Assembly (NCBI GenBank): GCA_016788565.1
Contig: JAEUSP010000076.1
Span: 1-32,563, forward strand
Source: Chlorobiota bacterium
GTDB lineage: Bacteria > Bacteroidota > Ignavibacteria > OLB7
Direction of reading: 5' to 3'
DNA: 32,563 nucleotides
Of this stretch, positions 15,417 through 24,487 are shown piece after piece; positions within the stretch are counted from its first letter, which is position 1; each line of letters starts with the position of its first letter. The notes beneath the pieces are model-generated. The model saw only the letters and a program-made list of their open reading frames with translations, was not told the origin of the DNA and made no database searches. The position numbers and the translations under genes were made by a program.

Positions 15417-17465
15417 ATGAAACGCCTTCTGATCCCGACGCTTCTATTACTGCTTCCAATGATGACGCTGCTGGCTCAGGTTCCGCCGCGTGTGACGGTG
15501 CGGCTGCAACAGCCGCCGCCAAACCAGTTGCGGGTTTCGGACATGTGGAAAATCACCCTGACCAATTCGGGGAAAACCACCGTCCGAATCTACTTGCAGG
15601 GGATTGCTACCGAGGTCCGCGATGGCCAGATTGTGGACGCACAAACCGCCCCGTTCGATCTTCCCCCCGGAACAAAACGATTAACCGGACGCGATGTCGA
15701 GCCAGTGAAAGTCAACAGCAGCAACAGCCGCTACAAGAATGTTATGATGCAAACCGGCTTTGTCCCCTCGGGCGATTACACCGTCTGCGTCTATGCCAAG
15801 CAGGTAGGCAACGATGATGTGGTGGGGAGCGATTGCTTCAACCAGGAAATCCAAAACGTTAGCCTTGTGCTGATTGCCCCCGACAACAGCACAAGCATCG
15901 GCGATGAACTCCCCATGTTCAACTGGACTACTGCACCGTTGATAACCACCGGCGCAACGTACAGCATCAAAATTGTGGAGATGTTCGGGGAGCAAAGCCC
16001 CATCAGCGCAATCGGGTCCAACCCCGCATACTTCCGGCAGGAGAACATCAGCACCAGAAACCTGACCTATCCAATCTCTGCATCGAAATTCAAAAGTGGC
16101 CAGCAGTATGCGTGGCAGGTGGCGTTGTTCAACGATGGAGTGAAGGTTGCCGAAAGTGAGGTCTGGTCCTTCCTGTATGTAAAGTCGCCAATCACCCCAC
16201 CATCGCCGAAGCTGGCCGCCGCGTTGTCCAGATTTATGAAAGCGTATGGTGGCGGATCGTTCGACCAACTCTACTCCATTGCTTCCACGTCGGACAGCGG
16301 CTACATCCTTGCCGGAAAAACCCGCAGCTTTGGTGCCGGCGGGGACGATGCCTACTTGGTGAAAGTGGATAACAGTGGGAACGTGCAGTGGTCCCGCGCA
16401 TTTGGCGGAAGCAACGACGACGCAGCCTTTGGCGTGGCGCAAGCGCACAACGGCGGCTACATTGCCGTTGGCTACACCCGCAGTTTCAACGCCATGTTCG
16501 ACGACATCTACGTGGTGAAAACCGACCCGCAAGGGAATTTGCAATGGTCCCGAACCTACGGCGGCGGCGGACACGACGCGGGGTACAGCATCATCCCGAC
16601 GGGGAACAACAGCTACACCATTGCCGGCGTTCTGGGAACCGGCGACAGCTACGACGGCTATCTGATCCGCATTGAAGCCAACGGCGCGTTGGTCTGGAGC
16701 CGCAGCTTCGGGGGGGATCAGTACGACATCCTGAAATCAGTTATCGAGCATGGCGAAGCGTTGTACGCCACCGGATGGACCCGCAGTTTTGGCAATGGGA
16801 ACGACGACATGATGGTCGCAAAAGTCAGCCCCGACGGAGCGGTGATGTGGGTGAAATCCTGGGGAACCAACCGCGCCGAACGGGGGACCGCAATCGCCGG
16901 CGGGCCATCGGGGTTTGCGGCGGCCGGATACACGCTGGGGAGGTTGGCCGAAACAACGGAGTTCAAGTTGCTGGCGGTTGGCTTCACTAACGATGGCAAC
17001 GACCAGGGGAAAGTGATTGCCCGCGCCGGGCTGTACAACGAAGCACTCGGGATTGCTGCCGACAAAAAAGGGGCGTTCTACCTTACCGGCTACGCCAAAG
17101 GGACCGACCCAGCCAACGTTGGCGGAACATTAATGATGAAACTAAGCGGCAACGGCACGCTGGAATGGGCAAAGGTCTATCAGTCCACAGCCGTAAGCGA
17201 AGGGCGCGGGATAACAACCACCCGCGATGGAGGAATAGCCGTTGCCGGATTCACCGAAGCGATTGGGGCGGGCGATGGGTTGCTGCTGAAAACCGACGGA
17301 GCAGGCGTTGCCAACTGCGCCGAACTGGACCCCAAAGCCGTGGCGGATATGACCTCGCTCACGGCAAAGGACCTCACCATCTTTGGCGTAGGCTCGGTGG
17401 TGACCCCACGGGTTTCGGTTGCCGCCACCGCCACCACGATTGAGACGCTGCTTTGCCCGAAATAA
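15417..17465 (+). CDS. Secreted repeat protein (propeller-like), unknown function
   Basis: A 682-residue protein starting with a clear signal peptide (MKRLLIPTLLLLLPMMTLLAQ). Residues about 22-290 form an N-terminal beta-rich region, including an Ig-like segment with IAPDNSTSIGDELPMFNW and QYAWQVALF. From about 290, repeats of ~50 residues carry the pattern GYIxAGxTRSFGAGxDDxYLVKxDxxGNxxWSRxFGG, likely the blades of a beta-propeller. I see no T9SS sorting domain; the end is ETLLCPK. The start at 15417 is chosen because earlier in-frame codons would bury the signal peptide. Proteins with these repeats are common among secreted FCB proteins with no assigned activity. Confidence 0.8.
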   Translation: MKRLLIPTLLLLLPMMTLLAQVPPRVTVRLQQPPPNQLRVSDMWKITLTNSGKTTVRIYLQGIATEVRDGQIVDAQTAPFDLPPGTKRLTGRDVEPVKVNSSNSRYKNVMMQTGFVPSGDYTVCVYAKQVGNDDVVGSDCFNQEIQNVSLVLIAPDNSTSIGDELPMFNWTTAPLITTGATYSIKIVEMFGEQSPISAIGSNPAYFRQENISTRNLTYPISASKFKSGQQYAWQVALFNDGVKVAESEVWSFLYVKSPITPPSPKLAAALSRFMKAYGGGSFDQLYSIASTSDSGYILAGKTRSFGAGGDDAYLVKVDNSGNVQWSRAFGGSNDDAAFGVAQAHNGGYIAVGYTRSFNAMFDDIYVVKTDPQGNLQWSRTYGGGGHDAGYSIIPTGNNSYTIAGVLGTGDSYDGYLIRIEANGALVWSRSFGGDQYDILKSVIEHGEALYATGWTRSFGNGNDDMMVAKVSPDGAVMWVKSWGTNRAERGTAIAGGPSGFAAAGYTLGRLAETTEFKLLAVGFTNDGNDQGKVIARAGLYNEALGIAADKKGAFYLTGYAKGTDPANVGGTLMMKLSGNGTLEWAKVYQSTAVSEGRGITTTRDGGIAVAGFTEAIGAGDGLLLKTDGAGVANCAELDPKAVADMTSLTAKDLTIFGVGSVVTPRVSVAATATTIETLLCPK

Positions 17466-17565
17466 ACTCAGGACAAAATGGCTTGCGGAAATAAACCGCA
17501 TGGATTCCCGCTTTCGCGGGAATGACAGTGATGCGGTTCTCGCAAACCACTTTCATTGGAGTATA
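17463..17565. repeat. Second copy of the palindromic element
   Basis: The arms (TAAACTCAGGACAAAATGGCTTGCG... and CGCAAACCACTTTCATTGGAGTATA) and the central GGATTCCCGCTTTCGCGGGAATGAC match the inner element at 6077-6192. Its left end supplies or overlaps the TAA stop of the preceding gene, so insertion may have trimmed or replaced the original 3' end. Confidence 0.75.
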
Positions 17566-17613
17566 AAAACATCAGTAGGCCAAAGGCTTGCTTCGGCCTA
17601 CCGACTGTGTGAC

Positions 17614-17648
17614 AAGAGGGGGACAGCACCATCTACTATCCCCCTCTT
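17614..17648. terminator. Hairpin between convergent genes
   Basis: AAGAGGGGGA (17614-17623) pairs with TCCCCCTCTT (17639-17648) across a 15-nt loop. A second palindrome, GTAGGCC...GGCCTAC, lies just upstream at about 17575-17602. There is no strong U-tract, so these are structured 3' ends rather than textbook terminators. Confidence 0.45.
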
Positions 17649-17682
17649 CACCCTTCCCGTTTCCCCCTGTTGTGTGCCCCCT

Positions 17683-17925
17683 TCACACTCGCGTTCCGCA
17701 ATGCGGGCAGTAGTTGGCGATTTGGTGGCGGATTGCCGCGCCACATCGCCGGCACTTGCGGGGCAGTTGCACGCCACAGCAGACGCAGAACCGCTCCCCC
17801 ATGAACCCTACCGCACCACAATGCAGGCATTGGACGGTTTGTTGTGGAACCCGCCGAAGCCCGATCTGGATTCCGGTGTTGGTTCCGCTGATTGCCGACT
17901 TCACGGCTGGCTGTGCAGAGATCAT
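17683..17925 (-). CDS. Double zinc-ribbon protein
   Basis: An 80-residue protein with four CxxC knuckles: CLHCG, CVCCG, CRRCG and CPHCG. This is the spacing of a double zinc ribbon (DZR-type). The first ~30 residues are not conserved in any way I recognise. GGGAGG lies about 15 nt before the ATG. Such small proteins usually bind two zinc ions and mediate protein or nucleic-acid contacts; nothing indicates a specific partner. It is divergent from the large STAND gene, with 158 bp between them. Confidence 0.7.
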   Translation of the reverse strand: MISAQPAVKSAISGTNTGIQIGLRRVPQQTVQCLHCGAVGFMGERFCVCCGVQLPRKCRRCGAAIRHQIANYCPHCGTRV

Positions 17926-18083
17926 AGCTCTAAGATATCCTCCCCTTCTTACGCATTCCGGTTATTCATCTTACGGCTGGTTGTTCTTCTTCCAGAATTT
18001 CTCATTTTGCTCCCCTCCTCTCCCGTTCCTTCCACGCGCTGCCTTTCCTTCCCTTCCCAATTATCACGCGATAAGGATTCGCT

Positions 18084-21000
18084 ATGCAAACCCTTGTTGA
18101 TTTCCTAAACCACGGCACGTTGCCGATGATTGGCCGCCAAGCGCTGATCGCCCGAATCTTGCAGACAGTGCAGAGCGCGGCCGAAAGCGAAGGACTGCAC
18201 ACGTTGCTTCTGATTGGGGAAGCGGGAATCGGGAAAAGCAGAGCCGTGGAAGGGGCGTGCCAGCAGATAGAAGAAACCGGCGGCTTGGTGATTGCCACGC
18301 GGATAGTGCCAGAAGCAACCCTAACGCTTGCCCCCGCGCTTGCCCGCGCGCTGGAGCAATCGGAAACCGCGCAAGAGTTGCTGCGCCACGATGTCCCCGC
18401 AAATCTTAACGATGTTGTGGCCGGGCTGCGCCGATTGTCGCGGCTGCGGCCCACGCTGGTTGTGGTTGAGGATACCCACCTGTTGGAAGGGGATGGTATC
18501 CGGCAGCTTGGGTTGCTTCTGGAAGGATTGTCGGATGAGACCCTGACGCTCCTTTGCTCGGCACGCCCGTCGGCAAACGTGGTGGGAACTTTGCTGGAGC
18601 AGTATCCATTCCAGCAGATGGAGTTGGCAGGGTTGCTTCCATCAGAAATCGAAGAGTTGTGGGGACGATTGTTCGGTGTTATTCCCGATCCGGCAATCAC
18701 CGCCATGCTTGCCCGGCTGACAACCGGCAATCCGCTTGCGCTGCGGTCGGCGCTTCGCGGGGCGGTTACGGCCGGGATCATCGTCCAAACCGCAGGATCC
18801 GGCCGGTATGTGGTGGATTCCGATAGCGAAACGTTTATCGCCCACATTGAGCGAAGCTCCAAACGAATCGGCGAGGGGATGGCGGCCCACCTGATGCCGG
18901 ATGAACGCGCCGCTGCCGAACGCCTTGCATGGCTGGGGGAAGCGTTCGCCCGCGAAACTGCCGCGCACGCCTTGCAAGAAATGCCGCAAGCCGAATTGCT
19001 TCTGGAACGATTGCTCTTCCGGGGGATTCTGCAACCTCATCCAATGCCGGCTACTCCGCTGCCAGGTATCCACTCGGAAGGGAACGACTTTCCGGCAAGC
19101 GCGCTTCCGCTTCTCTCCTTCACTCACACCCTTCTGCACCGCTATTTTTTGGATCACGCCCCCCCACATCTTGGGCGGTTGTGCGCCATTGTTGCTGCCG
19201 ATCTTCCCCTCTACTCCTACCTCCCAGTGGACATCATCGGCGAGCGCGTTGGCCAGATTTCCGAGCCGGAGCAAACGCTGCTGCACCTGCTTGGGCGAAT
19301 ACGGAAAATGGCTGCCGGGGCATTGGAAACCAGCGACCTTGCAGCAATGCGCCGCATGGCTAATCACGCCCAGAAGATGTTCCAGCGGTTTGGCGAAGGG
19401 AGCCACAGCGAAGCATGGCAAGCCGAACAGGTTCACCTGCTGGTGATGGAGTACGTGATGGCCCGCGCCGACACCGATGCCGAACGCTGCATCGCAATTT
19501 GTGCCCAACTTGAGGCACTGACGGCTGCACCAACCACCGAACACCACGCTGGGCTTCGGATTGTTGCGCTGGTGCGGCTGATGGCGCAATATCCCCGCCA
19601 GCGGCCCCACTACGCAGCCCAGGCATTGGAGCTTGCCGAGCGGTTCCCGCAGATTCGGGCCTCACGGTTTTTTCTTCTTCTGCTTGCCAACGTTGCCTTG
19701 CGGGCCAGCAACGAAGGGCGGAACGACGAAGTGCGGCTGATTGAGCAGGAGTTCCAGCGTGCCCGCCAGCTTCCGATGGGGAAGAAGCAGATCGAGATGC
19801 TGTGGGGGTATATCGGGCCGCCGCTGCTGCGGGTGTTCGACACCCCCGACGAACTGCAGGAACGCCGGATGTTGCTTGCCGATCTGCAAGGCCGCCACGG
19901 GTGGAATATCCTTCAGCGGGAAAGCCTTGCCAAGCACTCCATCGCTTTTCACGATGCCATTGGCGAACCGGACGCGGCACTGCGGGTGCTGGAAAGTTGG
20001 CAGGAGGTGATCCGCGAACACGACGGGGTATCGGCCTACTACGGCTCGCAGATTGTTCGCATTCATCTGCTTGCCGCGCTTGGCGCGCCGCTGCTCCAAC
20101 TTCAGGAAGCCGCAAACGCCATGCTGCAAGAATGCCCCGCCGAACACCAGAACATTCTGCGCCATTTTATCGGGTCCTCGTTTGCTACGGTTGGGTTGCT
20201 TCGCGGGGAGCGGGAGTGGGGGATGGAGATGCTGGCGCAGTTCCCAGAAGGGAAGGGGATACTGCTCCCTTCCACAGCGTTGGGGGTGATGCTCTGTTCC
20301 GGGGTAGCCGAACTGCCGGAAGCATCCGAGCGATCCGACCCCCCGCAGGTTGCCGATGATCTTGGGCTGCTTCTGCGGCTGCTTGCCGAAGCTGCTTCGG
20401 GCGACTCCATCCTTCCGGTTGCCGAACGACTGCTTGCCCGCCCACTGCTTCGGATTGACGACCTGACGCGGTTCCACACCATAATCCACCTGATAGAATG
20501 GAAGCCGGAACCGGCGTTGTGGCAAGGATTGCAACTCACTCTGCGCCGCGCAATCACCCAGGGGCTTACCTGGCTACAAACCCAGCGGATTGCCGCGTAC
20601 ATGCCGCCACTGATTGCACTGGCCGAGAAATTTCTTCCAGCAAAGGAGGTGAAAGCGTGGCGGGGAAGCTGCGCAGCAATCCAGCGGGAACGTGATGCAC
20701 AGTTGCGGGCGATGAAAGGAACTGGGCAGATTTCAATCACCATGATTGGGGCCATTACTGTGCAGCTGCCGGGGCAAGAACCACGCAAAATTTCTGGGGC
20801 GCGTGCACGCACGGTGCTGGGGCTGATGGTTGCTGCCCAGCTTGCCGACCGCCCATTTTCGCACCGTGATTTCTGCGCCATTGCCACCGGCGACCAGGAC
20901 CCCGACCGCGCACGCAACGTCGTCTATGTTCGGCTGCACGACCTGCGTGAGTTGCTGGGGCCGGATGCAATCATCACCGAGCCGGAGCTTGCCCCACGGC

Positions 21001-21395
21001 TGGACCCTGCCACCGTTCGCGTGGATATTCTGGAAGCATACCAGCACTTGCTCCAGGCCAAGAAGGCGTTGCGGGGAGGGGCGTTGCTGCGGGTTGTTCC
21101 GGCGTTGCTCCAGGCTCAGCAATTGCTGCGGGGTGAGGTTCCCTTTCCTGGGTTATACGAGGAAATATTCGAGGCAGCGCGAGAAGAAATAGAAACCATG
21201 CTGCGTGGCCTGGCGATTCGCACAGCCCGCGCACTGCTGCGCGAAGGGGACACCCAGAACGCCATCCGGTTGCTGAACAACCTTCTTCAGGCAATGCCCG
21301 AAGATGAGGAGGCCTCGGGGCTGCTTCAGCAAGGGCTGGCAGAGCAGGGGAAGCGCACCGAAGCCGAGCGGGTGAGAACAGTAACCGCCGAGTGA
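18084..21395 (+). CDS. STAND-type AAA ATPase with C-terminal SARP-like (wHTH-BTAD) module
   Basis: A predicted cytoplasmic signal-transduction ATPase of 1103 residues. MIGRQALIARI near 15 and Walker A GEAGIGKS (45-52) open an AAA/NB-ARC-like domain; Walker B LVVVEDTHLL is near 123-132. GNPLALRSAL is the sensor-like motif of LuxR/MalT-type STAND ATPases. The central 500-odd residues are helical, likely TPR-like. From about 880, IGAITVQLPGQEPRKISGARARTVLGL... begins an OmpR-like winged helix, followed by a BTAD helical domain to the end. In classical SARP regulators that module is N-terminal, so the order is reversed here. AAGGA precedes the ATG. It is probably a ligand- or protein-responsive transcription regulator; no target is evident. 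Confidence 0.85.
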   Translation: MQTLVDFLNHGTLPMIGRQALIARILQTVQSAAESEGLHTLLLIGEAGIGKSRAVEGACQQIEETGGLVIATRIVPEATLTLAPALARALEQSETAQELLRHDVPANLNDVVAGLRRLSRLRPTLVVVEDTHLLEGDGIRQLGLLLEGLSDETLTLLCSARPSANVVGTLLEQYPFQQMELAGLLPSEIEELWGRLFGVIPDPAITAMLARLTTGNPLALRSALRGAVTAGIIVQTAGSGRYVVDSDSETFIAHIERSSKRIGEGMAAHLMPDERAAAERLAWLGEAFARETAAHALQEMPQAELLLERLLFRGILQPHPMPATPLPGIHSEGNDFPASALPLLSFTHTLLHRYFLDHAPPHLGRLCAIVAADLPLYSYLPVDIIGERVGQISEPEQTLLHLLGRIRKMAAGALETSDLAAMRRMANHAQKMFQRFGEGSHSEAWQAEQVHLLVMEYVMARADTDAERCIAICAQLEALTAAPTTEHHAGLRIVALVRLMAQYPRQRPHYAAQALELAERFPQIRASRFFLLLLANVALRASNEGRNDEVRLIEQEFQRARQLPMGKKQIEMLWGYIGPPLLRVFDTPDELQERRMLLADLQGRHGWNILQRESLAKHSIAFHDAIGEPDAALRVLESWQEVIREHDGVSAYYGSQIVRIHLLAALGAPLLQLQEAANAMLQECPAEHQNILRHFIGSSFATVGLLRGEREWGMEMLAQFPEGKGILLPSTALGVMLCSGVAELPEASERSDPPQVADDLGLLLRLLAEAASGDSILPVAERLLARPLLRIDDLTRFHTIIHLIEWKPEPALWQGLQLTLRRAITQGLTWLQTQRIAAYMPPLIALAEKFLPAKEVKAWRGSCAAIQRERDAQLRAMKGTGQISITMIGAITVQLPGQEPRKISGARARTVLGLMVAAQLADRPFSHRDFCAIATGDQDPDRARNVVYVRLHDLRELLGPDAIITEPELAPRLDPATVRVDILEAYQHLLQAKKALRGGALLRVVPALLQAQQLLRGEVPFPGLYEEIFEAAREEIETMLRGLAIRTARALLREGDTQNAIRLLNNLLQAMPEDEEASGLLQQGLAEQGKRTEAERVRTVTAE

Positions 21396-21402
21396 GTTTT
21401 GG

Positions 21403-21614
21403 GAATGTCGAATGTCGAATGTCGAATGTCGAATGTCGGATTCTTTCAACTGACCACTGACCACTGACCACTGACCACTGACCACAATCCATCAGTGAGG
21501 GGAATGCCGAATGTCGAATGCCGAATGCCGAATGCCGAATGTCGGATTCTTTCAACTGACCACTGACAACTGACTACAATCCATCAGTGAGGGGAATGTC
21601 GAATGCCGAATGCC
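21403..21614. repeat. Composite heptamer repeat array (two tandem composites)
   Basis: Five GAATGTC units (21403-21437), a spacer GGATTCTTTCAA, five CTGACCA units (21450-21484), then CAATCCATCAGTGAGGG. The whole block then recurs with six GAATGYC units (21502-21543), the same spacer, three degenerate CTGACMA units and the same tail, followed by three more GAATGYC units. It fills the gap between two convergent genes. No coding sense: a 7-nt unit gives the same 7-residue peptide repeat in every frame. Confidence 0.92.
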
Positions 21615-21661
21615 GAATGATGGAGTTGCCCCGAACCTCACTCTCTGCTTCTGCTGGGTCG

Positions 21662-23494
21662 CTACGGAACCAATCGCCGCGCGGCGATGCAGCGTTCCAG
21701 CCAGTCCTTTTTTTTCAGCAGTTCGTTGATGCTCAGTTCTTCTTGGGCTTTTGCAAACCGCCGTTTTGCCTCGCCGTGGATAAAGTTGATCTCCACAATC
21801 TGCCCATGCGATTTCAGGATGAACGACAGCCGCGAAGCCAGCGCGGCGCACTCCTGCCGAAGTTCATGCTCGCGCTGACTGACGTTCAGGATGTAGTCCT
21901 TCTGCTGGGCTGGCGCGTTTGGCTGTGCGGGTTGGTCGGGCATCGGCTTGGCAAGTTCGGGGAACAGCTCAAGGGTGTATCGCTGCATATCGCGGTGTTC
22001 AACGTCGCGCAGTTCCCAGCCACTTTCGCCGGCGGCGTTGCGGGTAAGTTGTTCGTGGCGTTCGCGCTCCTCCTTCATTTTTACCCCCATTTGTTCTTCG
22101 CTGCTAATCCACTCCAACGTTGTCACCACCTCGGAATCGTTGGCGGCGTAGATGTCGCACAGGTTCCCCTGTTCGCCGAAGCCGTCGTAGTAACGCATCC
22201 CCCGGAAAATTTGCTGCAAGGTTTTGGAGTAGGCCCGCACAAGGTCCGCTTTCACAATCACGCTGATCGGCTTGATGTCGGTCCCTTCGCCAATCATATC
22301 CACTTGTGCCATCACGTCAAGCTGCCCGTTGCGGTATTGCTCCAGCAGGCGCTGGCGTTCTTCGGCGGGAACGTCCTGGCCAATCCGCGCCGCACTCCAC
22401 TGCGGAAACCGGCGTTGCACAAACTCCAGAATTGCCTGGGCGTGGCGGTTGCTCATGGCGATGATCAGCATCTGGTGGTTGCGGGCATCGGCTTTTTTGA
22501 TGGATGGATTGGCCGATAACTCGGCATCGCGCTGCTTCCGTTTCTCGGCGAAACACTCGAATGCCGGGGCCAGAAGCGACTCTAGATAGACCTCATGGAA
22601 CCGAAGTTTCCGGCGCGCCAGGAAGGCATCAACATCACTTTTGTTTTTGGTCATCTCCACCATCTGCGACAGCGACAACTCCACAATCTGCCCTGTCTCG
22701 GCATGGGCTAACTTCAGCCGGTAATCAATCACGTGGGCATGAACCCGCTTCAGGATGTTCCCTTCGGCGTGGGCATCGCGCATGGTGACTTCGTGCAGGG
22801 CGCGGTAGTACTGATCGCCATCGTTCCCAAGCTCGAACGGCACGCCGAACAACGTTTTATTGTCCGATCGCATCGGCGTTCCGCTTAGTGCCACGCTGCA
22901 CGCGCAGGGGAATTGGTCAATCTTGGTGGCCCAAGTTCCGTCGTCGGAAAGGTGGTGGACTTCGTCGAACACAAACATGCAGGGGGCTGATTCGCAGAAC
23001 CGGAGCAATGCCTTGTGCCCGCCCCGCCCGCTGGCATACTGGTAGGTGGTGACAATGATGGAGGTGTCCATGTTCTTCAGAAACACCTTCTCCGAATCGG
23101 CCACGCAAAAGGAGAACCGAGGCGCGCCGATGCTTTGGAACACACGATTGAGTTCTTGCGGGTCGGCGTACTGGTCGCGCAGGTTTCCGCGCGGGACAAA
23201 CACCACTAACTTTTTGGCAACGCCAGCGGCGTGCGCAACCACAAATGCCGACAGCGCGGTGATGGTTTTGCCGTAGCCCGGCACAAACACGCCAAGCTGG
23301 TTCAGTTGGCCGGAACCAAACGCAGCGGCCAGCTTGGCAAGAAACTCCTGCTGGCCACGGCGGAACCGGAATCCGTTGCGCGGGGTGATGCCCGGAAGCA
23401 GTGGGGAATGTTGGGTGTTGGTGTCCTGTGGTTGTTGGGTTGGATGTTGGAGTGTTGGTTGTGAGATGATTGCAGGGCTTGCTGTATGTGACAT
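21662..23494 (-). CDS. Superfamily 2 DEAD/DEAH-type helicase
   Basis: A 610-residue nucleic-acid-dependent ATPase. Motif I is GYGKT (73-77), motif II DEVH (177-180) and motif III SGTPMR (204-209). Motif V/VI regions include MIGEGTDIKP and QQIFRGMRYY near 430, the shape of type III restriction/UvrB-like SF2 enzymes. The last ~120 residues are charged and coiled-coil-like. No nuclease or methyltransferase domain is visible and no such gene lies next to it, so a restriction function is not supported. A Q/T/P-rich, probably disordered stretch lies at 12-30. ATG 23494 is preferred to a TTG at 23575. Confidence 0.85.
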   Translation of the reverse strand: MSHTASPAIISQPTLQHPTQQPQDTNTQHSPLLPGITPRNGFRFRRGQQEFLAKLAAAFGSGQLNQLGVFVPGYGKTITALSAFVVAHAAGVAKKLVVFVPRGNLRDQYADPQELNRVFQSIGAPRFSFCVADSEKVFLKNMDTSIIVTTYQYASGRGGHKALLRFCESAPCMFVFDEVHHLSDDGTWATKIDQFPCACSVALSGTPMRSDNKTLFGVPFELGNDGDQYYRALHEVTMRDAHAEGNILKRVHAHVIDYRLKLAHAETGQIVELSLSQMVEMTKNKSDVDAFLARRKLRFHEVYLESLLAPAFECFAEKRKQRDAELSANPSIKKADARNHQMLIIAMSNRHAQAILEFVQRRFPQWSAARIGQDVPAEERQRLLEQYRNGQLDVMAQVDMIGEGTDIKPISVIVKADLVRAYSKTLQQIFRGMRYYDGFGEQGNLCDIYAANDSEVVTTLEWISSEEQMGVKMKEERERHEQLTRNAAGESGWELRDVEHRDMQRYTLELFPELAKPMPDQPAQPNAPAQQKDYILNVSQREHELRQECAALASRLSFILKSHGQIVEINFIHGEAKRRFAKAQEELSINELLKKKDWLERCIAARRLVP

Positions 23495-23665
23495 GGGAGA
23501 TGATTCACCGCATAAGAGAGTATCCAGCCGCCACGTTGCCCCCCTTCTGGTTTTGAACGGCGCGAAGATAATCAAATCGGGAAATGAAGATCATCGGGAT
23601 TGCCCTCCGGCAACCTTCCGATTGGCCGCAGTCGGTATCGCCACGCCCCGATTCACCACACAGCC

Positions 23666-23699
23666 TTTTGGTGCAAACCGGTTTGCAACGCTAACTTGC
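23666..23699 (+). promoter_or_regulatory. Candidate promoter of lipM
   Basis: TTTTGG (23666-23671) and TAACTTGC (23692-23699, near TAnnTTTG) are exactly 20 nt apart. The -7 box ends 5 nt before the ATG at 23705, so the mRNA would be essentially leaderless, in line with the absence of a Shine-Dalgarno. Confidence 0.45.
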
Positions 23700-23704
23700 C
23701 CACC

Positions 23705-24478
23705 ATGATAGATGAAACAACAACCGCCGCGAAGCCCACCGGAAGTGAGCCGCATGAGTGGCAGTGTGCGATTGAGCCGAACTGCGAAGGGGGGGCAAAC
23801 ATGGAGCGTGACGAAGCAATGGCCCAGGCCTGCGCTGCCGATGGCATTCCACGATTGCGATTCTACAGTTGGCAACCCTGGGCGTTATCGCTGGGCTACA
23901 ACCAGGACATTGCACAGATTAACGTGCAGGAAGTGGAGCGGCGTGGCTACGGAATTGTGCGGCGGCCAACCGGCGGGCGCGCTGTCTTTCATGCGGAAGA
24001 GATCACCTACTCAGTGGCAATGGTGGGGAAGGGGGAAGGGGTTCAGGGGAGTTATGCGGCAATCAACCAAGCGTTGCTGCGGGGGTTCCAGCTGCTTGGG
24101 GCAGCGGGGATTGAGTTCAACCGCTCGCAACCGGATTTCCGCGAACATTATGCCAGCAGCGAATCGGCCAGCTGTTTCAGTGCTTCGGCGTTAAGCGAGT
24201 TAGTGTGGCAAGGGCGGAAGCTGGCGGGATCGGCGCAGCGGCGATACTCCGATGTTCTGCTTCAACACGGATCCATTTTGCTGGGCGATGCTCACCTTGA
24301 AATCATTGATCTTCTGAACAACACCAGCAACGACCCCAACCGCCGCGAGCGGATGCGCCAGATGCTCCGCAGCCGCACCGCAACCCTTGCCGAGGTTTTC
24401 AACGGGGCTACTCCATCCTTCACCCAAATCGCCCAAGCCTTGCGCGAAGGGTTCATCCAGATATTCTCACCCCGTTAA
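23705..24478 (+). CDS. lipM: Octanoyltransferase LipM / lipoate-protein ligase family
   Basis: A 257-residue cofactor transferase of the BPL/LplA/LipB fold. RRPTGGRAVFHAEEITYSV (86-104) is the substrate-binding motif shared by LplA and LipM. SCFSASALSELVWQGRKLAGSAQRR (156-180) contains the Cys (157) expected as the acyl-thioester nucleophile of LipM/LipL and the conserved Lys (172). LLQHGSILL follows. LipM moves octanoate from acyl carrier protein to lipoyl domains (GcvH or E2). LplA-like ligase or LipL amidotransferase function cannot be fully excluded from sequence alone. The ATG at 23705 lies right after the promoter-like boxes. Confidence 0.82.
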   Translation: MIDETTTAAKPTGSEPHEWQCAIEPNCEGGANMERDEAMAQACAADGIPRLRFYSWQPWALSLGYNQDIAQINVQEVERRGYGIVRRPTGGRAVFHAEEITYSVAMVGKGEGVQGSYAAINQALLRGFQLLGAAGIEFNRSQPDFREHYASSESASCFSASALSELVWQGRKLAGSAQRRYSDVLLQHGSILLGDAHLEIIDLLNNTSNDPNRRERMRQMLRSRTATLAEVFNGATPSFTQIAQALREGFIQIFSPR

Positions 24479-24487
24479 TCGGCACTG

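Noticed and set aside
17374-17556. Minus-strand peptide with VIPAKAGIHA
   Set aside because: This is the translated palindromic element, a frequent spurious peptide in databases, not a gene.
21662-23494. Type III restriction-modification system
   Set aside because: Only a helicase is present; no methyltransferase or nuclease domain is visible within or beside it.
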